A DNA stretch of 64,000 nt from Prescottella equi. Lineage in GTDB: Bacteria > Actinomycetota > Actinomycetes > Mycobacteriales > Mycobacteriaceae. Under the pieces are notes generated by a model that was given only the letters and a program-made list of their open reading frames with translations, had not been told where the DNA came from and searched no databases. The position numbers and the translations under genes are program-made. This document shows positions 35,538 to 43,595 of the stretch, one piece after another (position 1 is the stretch's first letter; the number at the start of each line of letters is the position of its first letter). The stretch is taken from the NCBI RefSeq assembly GCF_002094305.1, contig NZ_LWTX01000008.1:124001-188000 (forward strand), written 5' to 3'.

Positions 35538-35589
35538 CGCTAGGCCATCGACGTCTGGAAAGGCCGATTCCGGACTCGATGGCCTAGCG
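35538..35589. terminator. Long hairpin between OsmC and SdpI genes
   Basis: A 52-base near-perfect inverted repeat: 14-bp outer arms (CGCTAGGCCATCGA at 35538-35551 and its complement at 35576-35589), one bulged base, then eight more pairs with one mismatch around a seven-base loop. It follows the organosulfur operon stop by three bases and reaches to within seven bases of the SdpI ATG. It may end the upstream transcript and cover the SdpI ribosome site. No T-run is seen. Confidence 0.55.
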
Positions 35590-35596
35590 TGGCGGC

Positions 35597-35992
35597 ATGG
35601 ACTCGATCGGCTTGCGGATAACCCTGTGTCTGACGTTCGTGATCGCCGGTATCGCGATCACCTGGACCTCACGCGCGGCCGCCACCGGACGCCTTGGGAG
35701 GAACTCCCTCGCGGGCATCCGCACCCCGACGACCATGCACAGCGACGAGACCTGGTCCGCTGCACACGGCGCGAGCAGGCCGTGGACCGATATCGGCGGC
35801 GGACTCGCGATCGTCGCCGGCCTGAGCGCACTGATCCCGATGCCCGAAGCGATGCTCACCGCTCTCGGCTTCGCCGGCGCCGCGTGCCTGTTGGGGTTCA
35901 CCCTCGGCGGAGCCTGGGTCGGAGTACGAGCAGCGCGCGAGGTGGCTTCGGACGAGGACACCTCAGAGGCAAGTCGCACCATGGAGCATTGA
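35597..35992 (+). CDS. SdpI-family membrane protein
   Basis: 131 residues with three hydrophobic segments. The GRNSLAGIRTPTTMHSDETWSAAHGAS stretch between the first two is the signature of the SdpI/YhfL family (immunity to the SdpC toxin in Bacillus, and many proteins of unknown role). No toxin gene is adjacent. The start lies directly after a long hairpin. It is independent of the organosulfur operon as far as can be seen. Confidence 0.85.
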   Translation: MDSIGLRITLCLTFVIAGIAITWTSRAAATGRLGRNSLAGIRTPTTMHSDETWSAAHGASRPWTDIGGGLAIVAGLSALIPMPEAMLTALGFAGAACLLGFTLGGAWVGVRAAREVASDEDTSEASRTMEH

Positions 35993-36023
35993 CTCGCACA
36001 TCAGTTCGAACTAAACTCGTGTC

Positions 36024-37322
36024 ATGAATCCGGGGGGACTCAATTCGTTGGTAACGGTCACCGCACCGCGACCAGAAGACGTGCACACGCTGCCAGAAAT
36101 CCTGCTGGTGCAGACCGGCCTCGACATCTGCCACGCGATCGAACAACTCGAAGCACTACGTGCAGCCACCGTCGCCGAGATCGACGAGCGCGCAGTCTCG
36201 TTCGACACCCTCAGCTTTCGTAGCGTCAAGCAGTGGTTGGCCGCGAACACGTTGCTGGAAGTGCCGGCCGCCGCCCGGATCCTCGCGTTGGGCCGGATGC
36301 TGAGCCGGCAGCCCGAGATCGCCGACGCCTTCAACGCCGGCGATATTTCCGCCGAGCACGCGGCGTTGATCGGGAAGTTCTGCGAGACCCCGCCGCGCGG
36401 CATGCCGAACGAAGCGCTTGGTTCGTGCCGGAAAGTGTTGCTGGACGCCGCGTCCGGTCCCACCGCGACCACCACGACCGTCCGCACCTGCATCTCCCGG
36501 TTGGAGCGGATCTTCGAATCCGACGAACTCCCACCCAGCGAAGACGCCGAGCGCAACGAGTTCCACGCCTCGAAAACGTTGAACGGCCGCGTCGCGGTCA
36601 AAGGTGATCTCGACGCCGTCACCGGTGAAATGCTCCTGACCGCACTGTCGGCGCTGACCAAGCCGAGGAATCCGGTCGACGACCCGGCCGAGAAACTCGC
36701 CCCGGCGCGGCAGCGGGCGGACGCGTTCGCGGAGATTCTGCGCCGCTACCTCGACTCCGGCGACGCGCCGATCGAGGGCGGGGAGCGGCCGCACCTGTCG
36801 CTGCATGTGAACGCCGCCGATCTCGCCCGCAGCGAGTCGGCCCACGAGTGGACGCCCACCGATGACGGGTCGGATCTGTTCGGCGACCAGGACATCGCAC
36901 GCGTGCCCCACATGGGACCGCTCTCCATTGCAACCGCCCGCAGGCTCGCCTGCGACTGTCACCTCACCCCCATCGTCATGGACGACGGCGTCCCCCTGAA
37001 TCTGGGGCGCACCAGCAGGACCGTGTCGAGGAAACAGCGCCGCGCCCTGATCGCCCGCGACCACGGCTGCGCCTTCCCCGGCTGCGGCACACCACCCGCC
37101 CACTGCGAAGGCCACCACGTAAAGCATTGGGCAGACGGTGGACCCACCGACCTCGACAACCTCGTCCTACTCTGCCGCTACCACCACACCTTGCTGCACC
37201 ACAGCCACTGGGAAGTCCACATAGGCCCGGACAGAAAGCCGTGGTTCACCCCACCCAGCACCGTCGACCCGCACAAAAAGCCCATCCCCGCACACGGCCG
37301 AGCCGGACCCCGCGCGGCCTGA
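36024..37322 (+). CDS. DUF222 / HNH endonuclease ('13E12 repeat' type)
   Basis: 432 residues. The N-terminal ~300 match DUF222 (DICHAIEQLEALRAATVAEIDERAVSFD..., AALIGKFCETPPRG), and the C-terminal ~90 an HNH nuclease: C-x4-C in CAFPGCG, then GHHVKHWADGGPTDLDNLVLLCRYHHTLLHH. This family is multi-copy in Mycobacteriales and in some cases DNA-damage inducible; its biological role is not settled. It may be mobile-DNA related, and it lies between the two organosulfur loci. Confidence 0.92.
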   Translation: MNPGGLNSLVTVTAPRPEDVHTLPEILLVQTGLDICHAIEQLEALRAATVAEIDERAVSFDTLSFRSVKQWLAANTLLEVPAAARILALGRMLSRQPEIADAFNAGDISAEHAALIGKFCETPPRGMPNEALGSCRKVLLDAASGPTATTTTVRTCISRLERIFESDELPPSEDAERNEFHASKTLNGRVAVKGDLDAVTGEMLLTALSALTKPRNPVDDPAEKLAPARQRADAFAEILRRYLDSGDAPIEGGERPHLSLHVNAADLARSESAHEWTPTDDGSDLFGDQDIARVPHMGPLSIATARRLACDCHLTPIVMDDGVPLNLGRTSRTVSRKQRRALIARDHGCAFPGCGTPPAHCEGHHVKHWADGGPTDLDNLVLLCRYHHTLLHHSHWEVHIGPDRKPWFTPPSTVDPHKKPIPAHGRAGPRAA

Positions 37323-37379
37323 TCGACGCCTGCGCGCGGACGTGCACAGGCGCGTGACCACGCAGCGCCGAATCGGGTA

Positions 37380-37396
37380 TACCCCCTCAGGGTATT
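37380..37396. promoter_or_regulatory. CsoR/RicR-type (copper-responsive) operator-like site
   Basis: A 17-bp element with ATACCC and GGGTAT arms around five bases. On the reverse strand it reads ATACCCTGAGGGGGTAT, close to the known CsoR-family operators (TACCC...GGGGGTA). It overlaps a -10-like TATTCT on the + strand, 49 bases before a small reading frame. No csoR gene is visible in the window. Confidence 0.55.
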
Positions 37397-37444
37397 CTAT
37401 GTGGGGTTCCGCGAGTACCGAGTTCGAAGAGAAGGGCAGCTTCC

Positions 37445-37612
37445 ATGTCATCGACGGTCGGCATGATCCGCGCTATCGCCTCACATCCCGGTGTCCGAGC
37501 AGCCGCGCGATGCGTGGCATTGTGCGCGCTGAGCGCCGCGCAGCAAGGTGTCGTGAGTGAGAAGTCCACCCGGCGAACGCGATCGGTGAACGGCTGCGGC
37601 AGCAACGGCTGA
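37445..37612 (+). CDS. Small 55-residue reading frame behind a copper-type operator
   Basis: ATG at 37445, seven bases after GAAGGG. The product begins MSSTVGMIRAIASHPGVRAAAR, has a short hydrophobic stretch with two cysteines (RCVALCALSAA), then a basic region and a final cysteine near the stop. Copper-regulated small proteins and the signal peptides of copper-regulated lipoproteins have similar layouts, so this may be a genuine small protein or the remnant of a longer secreted one. Weak evidence. Confidence 0.35.
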   Translation: MSSTVGMIRAIASHPGVRAAARCVALCALSAAQQGVVSEKSTRRTRSVNGCGSNG

Positions 37613-37683
37613 CGGAGCAGGGCGCTTGCAGAGAACCTGCGGTGGCGTCGACGGCTGCCACCGCAAAGATGGCGCTCGCCGCC

Positions 37684-38580
37684 TCAGCCCTGCGGTGGTT
37701 GCGATTCCACAGCGGCAGCTGCATCGTCCCGGAGCACCCTGGCCGACTCGGCGAACTTCCGAACCTGGGCGTCCTGCCATACGTGTGCCTGAGTACCTCC
37801 GCCCAGGACGCGGCTCGCGAGGGCCGACGACGTCGCGATCGGGACGTCGCTGCCGGCGATCACGATGTTGCCGTCGCGTTTGCCCTTCAGCATCGCCGGA
37901 TCCGCGATGATCGCGGTGTGCTCGAACACCTCGCCGATGGTCGCCGCCTCGGCCCGGGCGCCACGCAGGTCCGGGGTATCACCGCAGTTGACGACGTAGA
38001 TTCCGCCCGGCGCGAGCACGCGGCGTGCCTGGCGGGTGAACTCGAGGGTGGTCAACGGATGCGGCGTGCTGTTGCCCGCGAACACGTCCCGGACGATCAC
38101 ATCGCGGCTGTCCTCGGTAAGCGTCTCGGTCACCGCCCGCGCCTCCCCCACCCGCACCCGCAGGAGCGGCGCGCGGGGCAGGTCGAACCACTCCCGCACC
38201 AGCACGGCGAGTCGGCCGTCCAGCTCGACGACCACCTGCCGCGCATCGGGGTACAGGGACGCGAACGCCCGCGCGAGCGTGCAGGCCCCACCGCCCAGGT
38301 GGAGCACACGCAGTTTCGACGACGAATCCCACTGGGAAAGAATCAGTTCCGAGATCCACCGCATGTAGTCGAACGCCAGCGTTCGCGGATCGGCGAGGTC
38401 GATGTGGGAACTCGGTTCACCGTTGATCCGCAGGATCCAGCTCTGCTGGTCGAACGGATCCTCCTCGAGCTCGCAGTTTCCCGTATCAATCTCGTAGGTG
38501 CCGGCGACAGGCCCGCCGTCGCCACGAGGATCGCGGCCCTCGCTCCTGCGGCCGCCCCGCTGCCTGCCCATCGACGCCAT
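37684..38580 (-). CDS. Spermidine-synthase-like methyltransferase fold protein
   Basis: 298 residues. The core is a SpeE-like Rossmann fold: LRVLHLGGGACTLARAFASLYPDARQVVVELDGRLAVL and SRDVIVRDVFAGNSTPHPLTTLEFTRQARRVLAPGGIYVVNCGD. No N-terminal transporter fusion is present. Actinobacterial members often lack proven polyamine synthesis activity. The first ~30 residues are basic and low-complexity; an ATG at 38571 is an alternative start. It lies 93 bases after the last gene of organosulfur locus 2 on the same strand. Confidence 0.82.
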   Translation of the reverse strand: MASMGRQRGGRRSEGRDPRGDGGPVAGTYEIDTGNCELEEDPFDQQSWILRINGEPSSHIDLADPRTLAFDYMRWISELILSQWDSSSKLRVLHLGGGACTLARAFASLYPDARQVVVELDGRLAVLVREWFDLPRAPLLRVRVGEARAVTETLTEDSRDVIVRDVFAGNSTPHPLTTLEFTRQARRVLAPGGIYVVNCGDTPDLRGARAEAATIGEVFEHTAIIADPAMLKGKRDGNIVIAGSDVPIATSSALASRVLGGGTQAHVWQDAQVRKFAESARVLRDDAAAAVESQPPQG

Positions 38581-38673
38581 CCCTGCTGCTCACCAGCGCC
38601 GCAACCTCAGCAGACGCTCGGATACCAGGGTAGCGGTGGGCGGCAGCGGGACGGCCGCCGGATTCCCCTCCCC

Positions 38674-39618
38674 TCAAACCGTCGCCGGACGGCTCGCCTC
38701 GACGACCTCCCCGATCCACGGCAGCACCGCGTCGCGCACGGTGACGGCACGCGGCAGCAGACCGTTGGCGTGCAACAGGTCGGCCGCACGCTGCTGCTCG
38801 TCGAGGAACTCATCGGTCACCGCGCCGATCCCGAAGGGTCGTCCGCGCAGCGCCTGTTCCCATCGGTCCAGGTCGGCCGTACCGCCACGACGCTCCGCGT
38901 CCTCGACGAAGAAGCGCGCCGCTTCGCGCGGATTCGCCACGATCCAGGCGTCCGACTCCTGCAGCGCCGCGATCACCGCCTCGAGCTCCGGGCGGCGGGT
39001 CTCGGCGAACTCCCGCCGCACGAACCACAGCGACGGGTGGCTGAACAGTCCGTCAGTGTCGACGAGGGTCCGCACCTTCGTCTGCGCCTCCACTTCGGCC
39101 AGGCCCGGGTAGGCGCCGACCCACGCATCGATCTCCCCGGCGAGGAGCGCGGCTCCGCCGCGGTCGACGTCGACGTCCACCGGGACGATGTCCGACCACG
39201 TGAGGCCGTCGCGGTCCAGTGCCAGCAACACCAGGGTGGTCTGCCACGAGCCGTGCGCGACACCGACCCGCTTGCCGCGCAGGTCCGAAACCGTCCGGAT
39301 CCCGGACTCCGACAGCGCGACCAGCCGGCCGTTCTCGACCCGCGGTCCCGAGATGCCGACGTACACGAGGTCGCGGCCCTGACCGAGACCGGTGATCGGC
39401 GGAGTGAAGCCGGTGCCGATGACGTCGTAACCGCCGGCCTCGAAGAGCCAGTCCGAGTGCAGCGTCGGCAACCCGTGCCGCGGATCGACCCGCTGCGGCG
39501 CGGGCAGCTCACGCAGATCGACCCACTCGACGTCCGGCAGGCGGAGTTCGAGCAGTCCGTTGTGGCGCAGCGCGAACAGGGAGTTGTTGTTCGGGAAGTA
39601 CCCGACTCGAATCGTCAT
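38674..39618 (-). CDS. Cytoplasmic SsuA-like binding-protein fold, no signal peptide
   Basis: 314 residues opening directly with the SBP core (IRVGYFPNNNSLFALRHNGLLEL), then LSESGIRTVSDLRGKRVGVAHGSWQTTLVLLALDRDGL and LLAGEIDAWVGAYPGLAEVEAQ, like SsuA/TauA proteins. There is no signal sequence or lipobox, and AGGAG eight bases before the ATG supports this start, so it stays in the cytoplasm. It is the last gene of organosulfur locus 2. Either it is a cytosolic carrier/sensor or, like DszB, an enzyme on the same fold; the DszB catalytic cysteine is not seen here. Confidence 0.8.
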   Translation of the reverse strand: MTIRVGYFPNNNSLFALRHNGLLELRLPDVEWVDLRELPAPQRVDPRHGLPTLHSDWLFEAGGYDVIGTGFTPPITGLGQGRDLVYVGISGPRVENGRLVALSESGIRTVSDLRGKRVGVAHGSWQTTLVLLALDRDGLTWSDIVPVDVDVDRGGAALLAGEIDAWVGAYPGLAEVEAQTKVRTLVDTDGLFSHPSLWFVRREFAETRRPELEAVIAALQESDAWIVANPREAARFFVEDAERRGGTADLDRWEQALRGRPFGIGAVTDEFLDEQQRAADLLHANGLLPRAVTVRDAVLPWIGEVVEASRPATV

Positions 39619-39642
39619 GGGAATGCTCCTGACTGTCCGGGC

Positions 39643-40350
39643 TCAGACGAGTCCGCGGCGGCGGGCCTCGTCGAGCAGGCCGCTGCGGCCCCACTGGGCG
39701 ACCAGGTTGGTGGCATCGAAATCGACGGTGCCGCCGACCAGTTCGCCGAGCGCCTGGTACTGCGCACCCTCCTCGAGCAGCACCACGAACTTGGCGAGCT
39801 CGAGCAGTCCGGCGCGGCCGATGACGTTGACGCCGCCGTTGGCCTCGAAGATGGCGACGAGATCCGGGTCGTCGACGAGGCGGTCGAGGATGAAATCGCC
39901 CGGCGACTGGCTGCGGTCGATGTGCGGTGGGATGTCCCGCGAGAGCGTCAGGCGCTGCGAGGCTGCGTACTTGATGCGCAGCGTGCGGTGGGTCTGCGCC
40001 CACCCGCCCAGCCACGGGGTGTGGACGTGCACGATCGACGTGATCTCGGGGTGCTCCCGGAACACCTTGGCGTAGCCGGTGACGAAGCCTGCGGGTCCGT
40101 CTCCGGACAGCACCTCGCCGTCGAAGGTCGCGAGAATCGGCTTCGCGCTACGGTCCTCGGCCCACGGTCCGGGCTCGTTGAGCGCGACCGCCAGTTCCTC
40201 GCCGGGCACGCGCTCGACGAAGTTGACGGTGCCGTTGGCGGAGACGGTGCCGGTCTCCCGAAACACCCGGAACGCGGTGTCGGCGGCGCGGCGGGCGTCG
40301 TCGACGAACGCCTCGATCGCGGGAGTGATTCGGACTTCGGTGCTGGTCAT
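39643..40350 (-). CDS. Class II aldolase/adducin family protein
   Basis: 235 residues. The zinc-binding H-V-H pair is in TSIVHVHTPWLGGWAQTHRTLR, and a nearby PPHIDRS could supply another ligand; the N-terminal TGTVSANGTVNFVERVPGEE matches the family's substrate loop. Such enzymes cleave or epimerise hydroxy-carbonyl compounds. In locus 2 it may process the carbon skeleton released after desulfonation. It lies 24 bases before the binding-fold gene and ten bases after the SsuD-like gene. Confidence 0.82.
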   Translation of the reverse strand: MTSTEVRITPAIEAFVDDARRAADTAFRVFRETGTVSANGTVNFVERVPGEELAVALNEPGPWAEDRSAKPILATFDGEVLSGDGPAGFVTGYAKVFREHPEITSIVHVHTPWLGGWAQTHRTLRIKYAASQRLTLSRDIPPHIDRSQSPGDFILDRLVDDPDLVAIFEANGGVNVIGRAGLLELAKFVVLLEEGAQYQALGELVGGTVDFDATNLVAQWGRSGLLDEARRRGLV

Positions 40351-40360
40351 GGAACTGCTC

Positions 40361-41518
40361 CTATCGGACGAAAAGACTGCGGACCGGGGTGGGCGTGGTG
40401 CGGCGCAACAGCGGCAGCACCTCCTCGCCCACGCGGTAGGCCTCTTCGAGGTGGGGGTTGCCGGCGAGGATGAAGGCGTCCACACCGAGATCGATCAGCT
40501 GGTCGAGGCGCTCGGCGACCTGCTCGTAGCTGCCTACGAGCCCGAACGCCGGTCCCCCGCGGATGAGACTGAAGCCGCACCACACGTTGGGTTGGACCTC
40601 GAGGTCGCGATAACCGGTGATGTTCTCCGGCACCCAGCCCGCGATGCGGGCAGCTCCCACCGAATCACCCTGCGCGGCGCGATTGGCGGCCTCACGATCG
40701 ACGAACGCCCACCCCTTCTCGATCTCGGCCCACGCCGCTTCCTCGGTGTGCCGCGCGACGACGTCGATGCGCACCGCGAACTTCGGAGTTCGTCCGAGCT
40801 TCGCGGAATGCTCGCGGACACCGTCGAACTTGGCGCGCAGGTCCGCGAACGGCTCGAGCCAGGACAGGTAGTAGTCGGCGTGCGCGCCCGCCGCCGCGAC
40901 CGCCGCACCGGACGACCCCGAGAAGAACACCTCAGGGAAAGGCTGACCCGCCAGCAGCGGTGGCAGTGCGGCACCTTCGGTGCGGAAGAAGCGTCCGTCG
41001 TAGTCGAACGGCGCCCCGTCCCACACCCCGCGCAGCACGTCGAGGAACTCGGTGGTGCGCGCGTAGCGGTCGTCGTGCGCGACCTTGTCACCCCACCACA
41101 GCTGCGGTGCTCCCCCGCCGCCGCTGATGATGTTGTAGACGAGCCGGCCGCCGGTGGCACGCTGCAGGCTCGCCGACATCCGTGCCGCCTGCACGGGATG
41201 CAGGAACCCGGGCTGGAACGCCACCATGAACCGGTACGTGTCGCTCTCCCGCGCCAGCGCCGACGCCGCCGCCCACGGGTCCTCGGTGATCGGGAACGAC
41301 GGGAGCAAACCCCCGACGAATCCGGCCGACTCCGACGCCTTCACCACCGCCGCCATGTGGTCGATGTAGCTGTACCCGTCGAGTTCACCGCCGCGGATCG
41401 CCGGGGCGATGTTGCCGGGACCGTGCCCGCCCGCGTGTCCACGGTTGTAGCGGCGCGGAGTGCGCAGCGACGCGTGGTCGCCCTCCATCCCGATGCGCCA
41501 GTAGAAGTCGGTGCTCAT
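40361..41518 (-). CDS. SsuD-like FMNH2-dependent monooxygenase
   Basis: 385 residues of the luciferase-like fold, close to alkanesulfonate monooxygenase SsuD in length and pattern: YSYIDHMAAVVKASESAGFVGGLLPS, YRFMVAFQPGFLHPVQAARMSASLQRATGGRLVYNIISGG, and GNPHLEEAYRVGEEVLPLL at the end. It would use reduced FMN and O2 to release sulfite or oxidise a sulfur compound in the cytoplasm. Its ATG overlaps the stop of the preceding oxygenase gene (ATGA). Confidence 0.88.
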   Translation of the reverse strand: MSTDFYWRIGMEGDHASLRTPRRYNRGHAGGHGPGNIAPAIRGGELDGYSYIDHMAAVVKASESAGFVGGLLPSFPITEDPWAAASALARESDTYRFMVAFQPGFLHPVQAARMSASLQRATGGRLVYNIISGGGGAPQLWWGDKVAHDDRYARTTEFLDVLRGVWDGAPFDYDGRFFRTEGAALPPLLAGQPFPEVFFSGSSGAAVAAAGAHADYYLSWLEPFADLRAKFDGVREHSAKLGRTPKFAVRIDVVARHTEEAAWAEIEKGWAFVDREAANRAAQGDSVGAARIAGWVPENITGYRDLEVQPNVWCGFSLIRGGPAFGLVGSYEQVAERLDQLIDLGVDAFILAGNPHLEEAYRVGEEVLPLLRRTTPTPVRSLFVR

Positions 41519-42561
41519 GCGGAGATCTCCTGTCCAGCGAGCGTGCGGCCGGCGGGGTCGACGAGGTGCAGCAGGTGTTCCCCGACGCGGTGCAGTTCCT
41601 CGAGGTGCGGGTGTCCGGTGAGGACGAAGACCTCGACACCGTCTTCCCGGTAACGCGACAGGGCCTGCGCCACGTCCTCGTAACTGCCGACCAGTCCGAT
41701 CTGCTGCCGGTAGCCGATGCGGTCGAAGCCGGCCCAACGGGATCCGTCCAACGCGAGCGCGCGCACGTCGGCCGCCGTCGCTTCGGGATGCACCTCACGC
41801 CACTGCCGGAGGACCCGGGCCCAGGCCTCGTCGGCGTCCTCGCGGGCGACGATCGGGAGTTCGAGCCCGACGCGAACCTCGCGTCCGAATTCGGCTGCGG
41901 TGCCGCGTAGTTCGGAGGCCACGGCGGCGATGCCGTGCGACTGCTCGTCCAACAGGTGCACGTCGCCGTGCTCGGCCGCCAGTGCGATCGCCTCGGGGGA
42001 CGTCCCGGACAGATACACCGTGGGGGCAGGCAATCCGGAGAGGATTCCGCGGAAGCCGCCGTCGATCACGTCGTAGAACTCGCCCGCGAACTCGAAGCCG
42101 GTGCCCCCGAAACGCCCCGGAAGCACCTGCTGCTCGTTCCACACACCGCGTGCGACGGTAAGGAACTCGCGGGCCCGACGGTAGCGGTCGGTCCCGCTGA
42201 CACCGTCGCCGCGCGAACGCGCATCATCGTCGTCGACGTCCACCCGCACCCGCCAGTCGAGGCGCCCCGCGGACAGCCGCTGCAGCGTCGCCGACAGCTT
42301 GGCCGCGTACACCGGGGTGCCGAACGCCGGATGGAACTCGACGGTGACGCGGGCGTGCCGGGTCTGGCGCAGAGCGGTGCCGGCCACCACCCACGAGTCG
42401 TCCCCCTCGGGGTCGTACGGAACCACGACGCCGTCGAGACCGGACAGCTCGGCAGCAAGGATCGCCTGGTCGAGGAAGTCGAAACCGTCCCGACGTTCGG
42501 ACACGGCGCCGACGTGCCGGCCGTCGCCGCGTACCGGCAGCTCCCACAGGAACTCGGTCAC
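41515..42561 (-). CDS. Second SsuD-like flavin monooxygenase
   Basis: 348 residues, luciferase-like fold, related to but shorter and more divergent than the next gene's SsuD-like product: ARVTVEFHPAFGTPVYAAKLSATLQRLSAGRLDWRVRV and TGHPHLEELHRVGEHLLHL. The GTG start overlaps the desulfinase stop (GTGA). Two paralogous oxygenases side by side suggest two successive oxidations, or two substrates, feeding the desulfinase. Confidence 0.85.
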   Translation of the reverse strand: MTEFLWELPVRGDGRHVGAVSERRDGFDFLDQAILAAELSGLDGVVVPYDPEGDDSWVVAGTALRQTRHARVTVEFHPAFGTPVYAAKLSATLQRLSAGRLDWRVRVDVDDDDARSRGDGVSGTDRYRRAREFLTVARGVWNEQQVLPGRFGGTGFEFAGEFYDVIDGGFRGILSGLPAPTVYLSGTSPEAIALAAEHGDVHLLDEQSHGIAAVASELRGTAAEFGREVRVGLELPIVAREDADEAWARVLRQWREVHPEATAADVRALALDGSRWAGFDRIGYRQQIGLVGSYEDVAQALSRYREDGVEVFVLTGHPHLEELHRVGEHLLHLVDPAGRTLAGQEISA

Positions 42562-43595
42562 GATGCCACCTTCCGTTCGGATGCGAGCAGCTCACGGGCC
42601 TGGGCCAGCGGCTCGGGTGCCGCCCACGATGCGAGATCGAAGTCGGTGGCCAGGAAGCCGTGCGTGTAGAGGAACTGCTTCTGGATGTCGAGCAGCTCGA
42701 GCCGGTCGGCGTCGAGCGTCGGGTGCAGGTCGCGGTGGAACGTGTCGCCGTACGCGGCCTCGACGCCGGCTGCCCCCGAGTTCGTCTCCCGGGCCAGGAC
42801 GTCGCGGACCTCGTCGAGGTTGCCGGCGGCCCAGTCGGCGGCCCGCAGCGTCTGCGCGAGGAACGCGGTGACCAGCTCGGGCCGGGACTCGAGCAGGTCG
42901 GCGTGCACCGTGATCGGCCGCGGGGTGCCGTTGTTGACGCGCAGCCGCTTCGATGCGGTGGCGTCGAGGTCGACGGCGACCTGCAGACCGTGTTCGCGGG
43001 CCACCTCCTGCGCCCGCGCGCCCTTGACGTAGATCGCATCGACATCGCCCTGCAGCAGGGCCTCGACGCCCCACGTGGTGGTGCGTGACCGGGATCCGGT
43101 GCGTACCTGCGGGTTCGGCTCGGTCGGCACCTCGACAGTGATGACGTCGGCGAACGTGAGACCGCCCAGGCGCAGCGCCGACGCGAAGCCGTGCAGTGCC
43201 ATCGCCCGCGGGAAGCTGCGGGCCCGGTCGTCCGCCCACGCGGGGATACCGATGCGCAGACCCGCCAGTTCCGCGGGGGAATCCAGGGATGCGGCCGGTC
43301 CGGCCAGGATCGCCTGGGATTCGTCGATCCACGTCAGTCCGACGAGCCGGGTCGGTGCACTCTCGGCCCGCGCCGCGAGCGCGGGCACGTTGCCGCCCTC
43401 CCGGATCAAACTCGGCAGCCCGTGGTCGAAATGCCTGCCGGCCAGTTCGGCGTCGGCGTCCTGCAGGATGCCGAACCGCAGCCCGGCGTCGTCGGCCGTC
43501 TCGGACAACCAGCCCAGCGAATTCGCGAGCCCACTCGCGGTCGGGACGGGGCACCGTGTGTACCAGAGGGTGTCGAGGGGTGATGCGATGGTCAC
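42558..43595 (-). CDS. DszB-like desulfinase (SBP-fold enzyme)
   Basis: 345 residues without a signal peptide. It matches DszB (2'-hydroxybiphenyl-2-sulfinate desulfinase, 365 residues) at the catalytic positions: C15 in LWYTRCPVPTA (DszB C27), H55 in RHFDHGLPSLIREGG (DszB H60) and R65 (DszB R70), with the same ten-residue gap between His and Arg. The ends also agree (QKQFLYTHGFL...WAAPEPL). It is therefore probably a sulfinate desulfinase releasing sulfite, not a transporter component. The GTG start overlaps the ATPase stop (GTGA). Confidence 0.85.
   Translation of the reverse strand: MTIASPLDTLWYTRCPVPTASGLANSLGWLSETADDAGLRFGILQDADAELAGRHFDHGLPSLIREGGNVPALAARAESAPTRLVGLTWIDESQAILAGPAASLDSPAELAGLRIGIPAWADDRARSFPRAMALHGFASALRLGGLTFADVITVEVPTEPNPQVRTGSRSRTTTWGVEALLQGDVDAIYVKGARAQEVAREHGLQVAVDLDATASKRLRVNNGTPRPITVHADLLESRPELVTAFLAQTLRAADWAAGNLDEVRDVLARETNSGAAGVEAAYGDTFHRDLHPTLDADRLELLDIQKQFLYTHGFLATDFDLASWAAPEPLAQARELLASERKVAS

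Larger units (their letters stand above)
37323..37683. other. 361-base region without a clear gene
   Basis: The gap between the HNH gene and the convergent spermidine-synthase-like gene. It holds a CsoR/RicR-type operator (37380-37396) overlapping a TATTCT -10-like hexamer, and a 55-codon frame with a ribosome site (37445-37612). Downstream of that, the sequence reads in frame for short stretches but shows no recognisable protein, which suggests a decayed gene. Confidence 0.6.

Noticed and set aside
35990-36023. TTCGAAC before the HNH gene as a LexA (SOS) box
   Set aside because: Only one half-site fits TCGAAC-N4-GTTCGA; the second half (CTCGTG) does not match.
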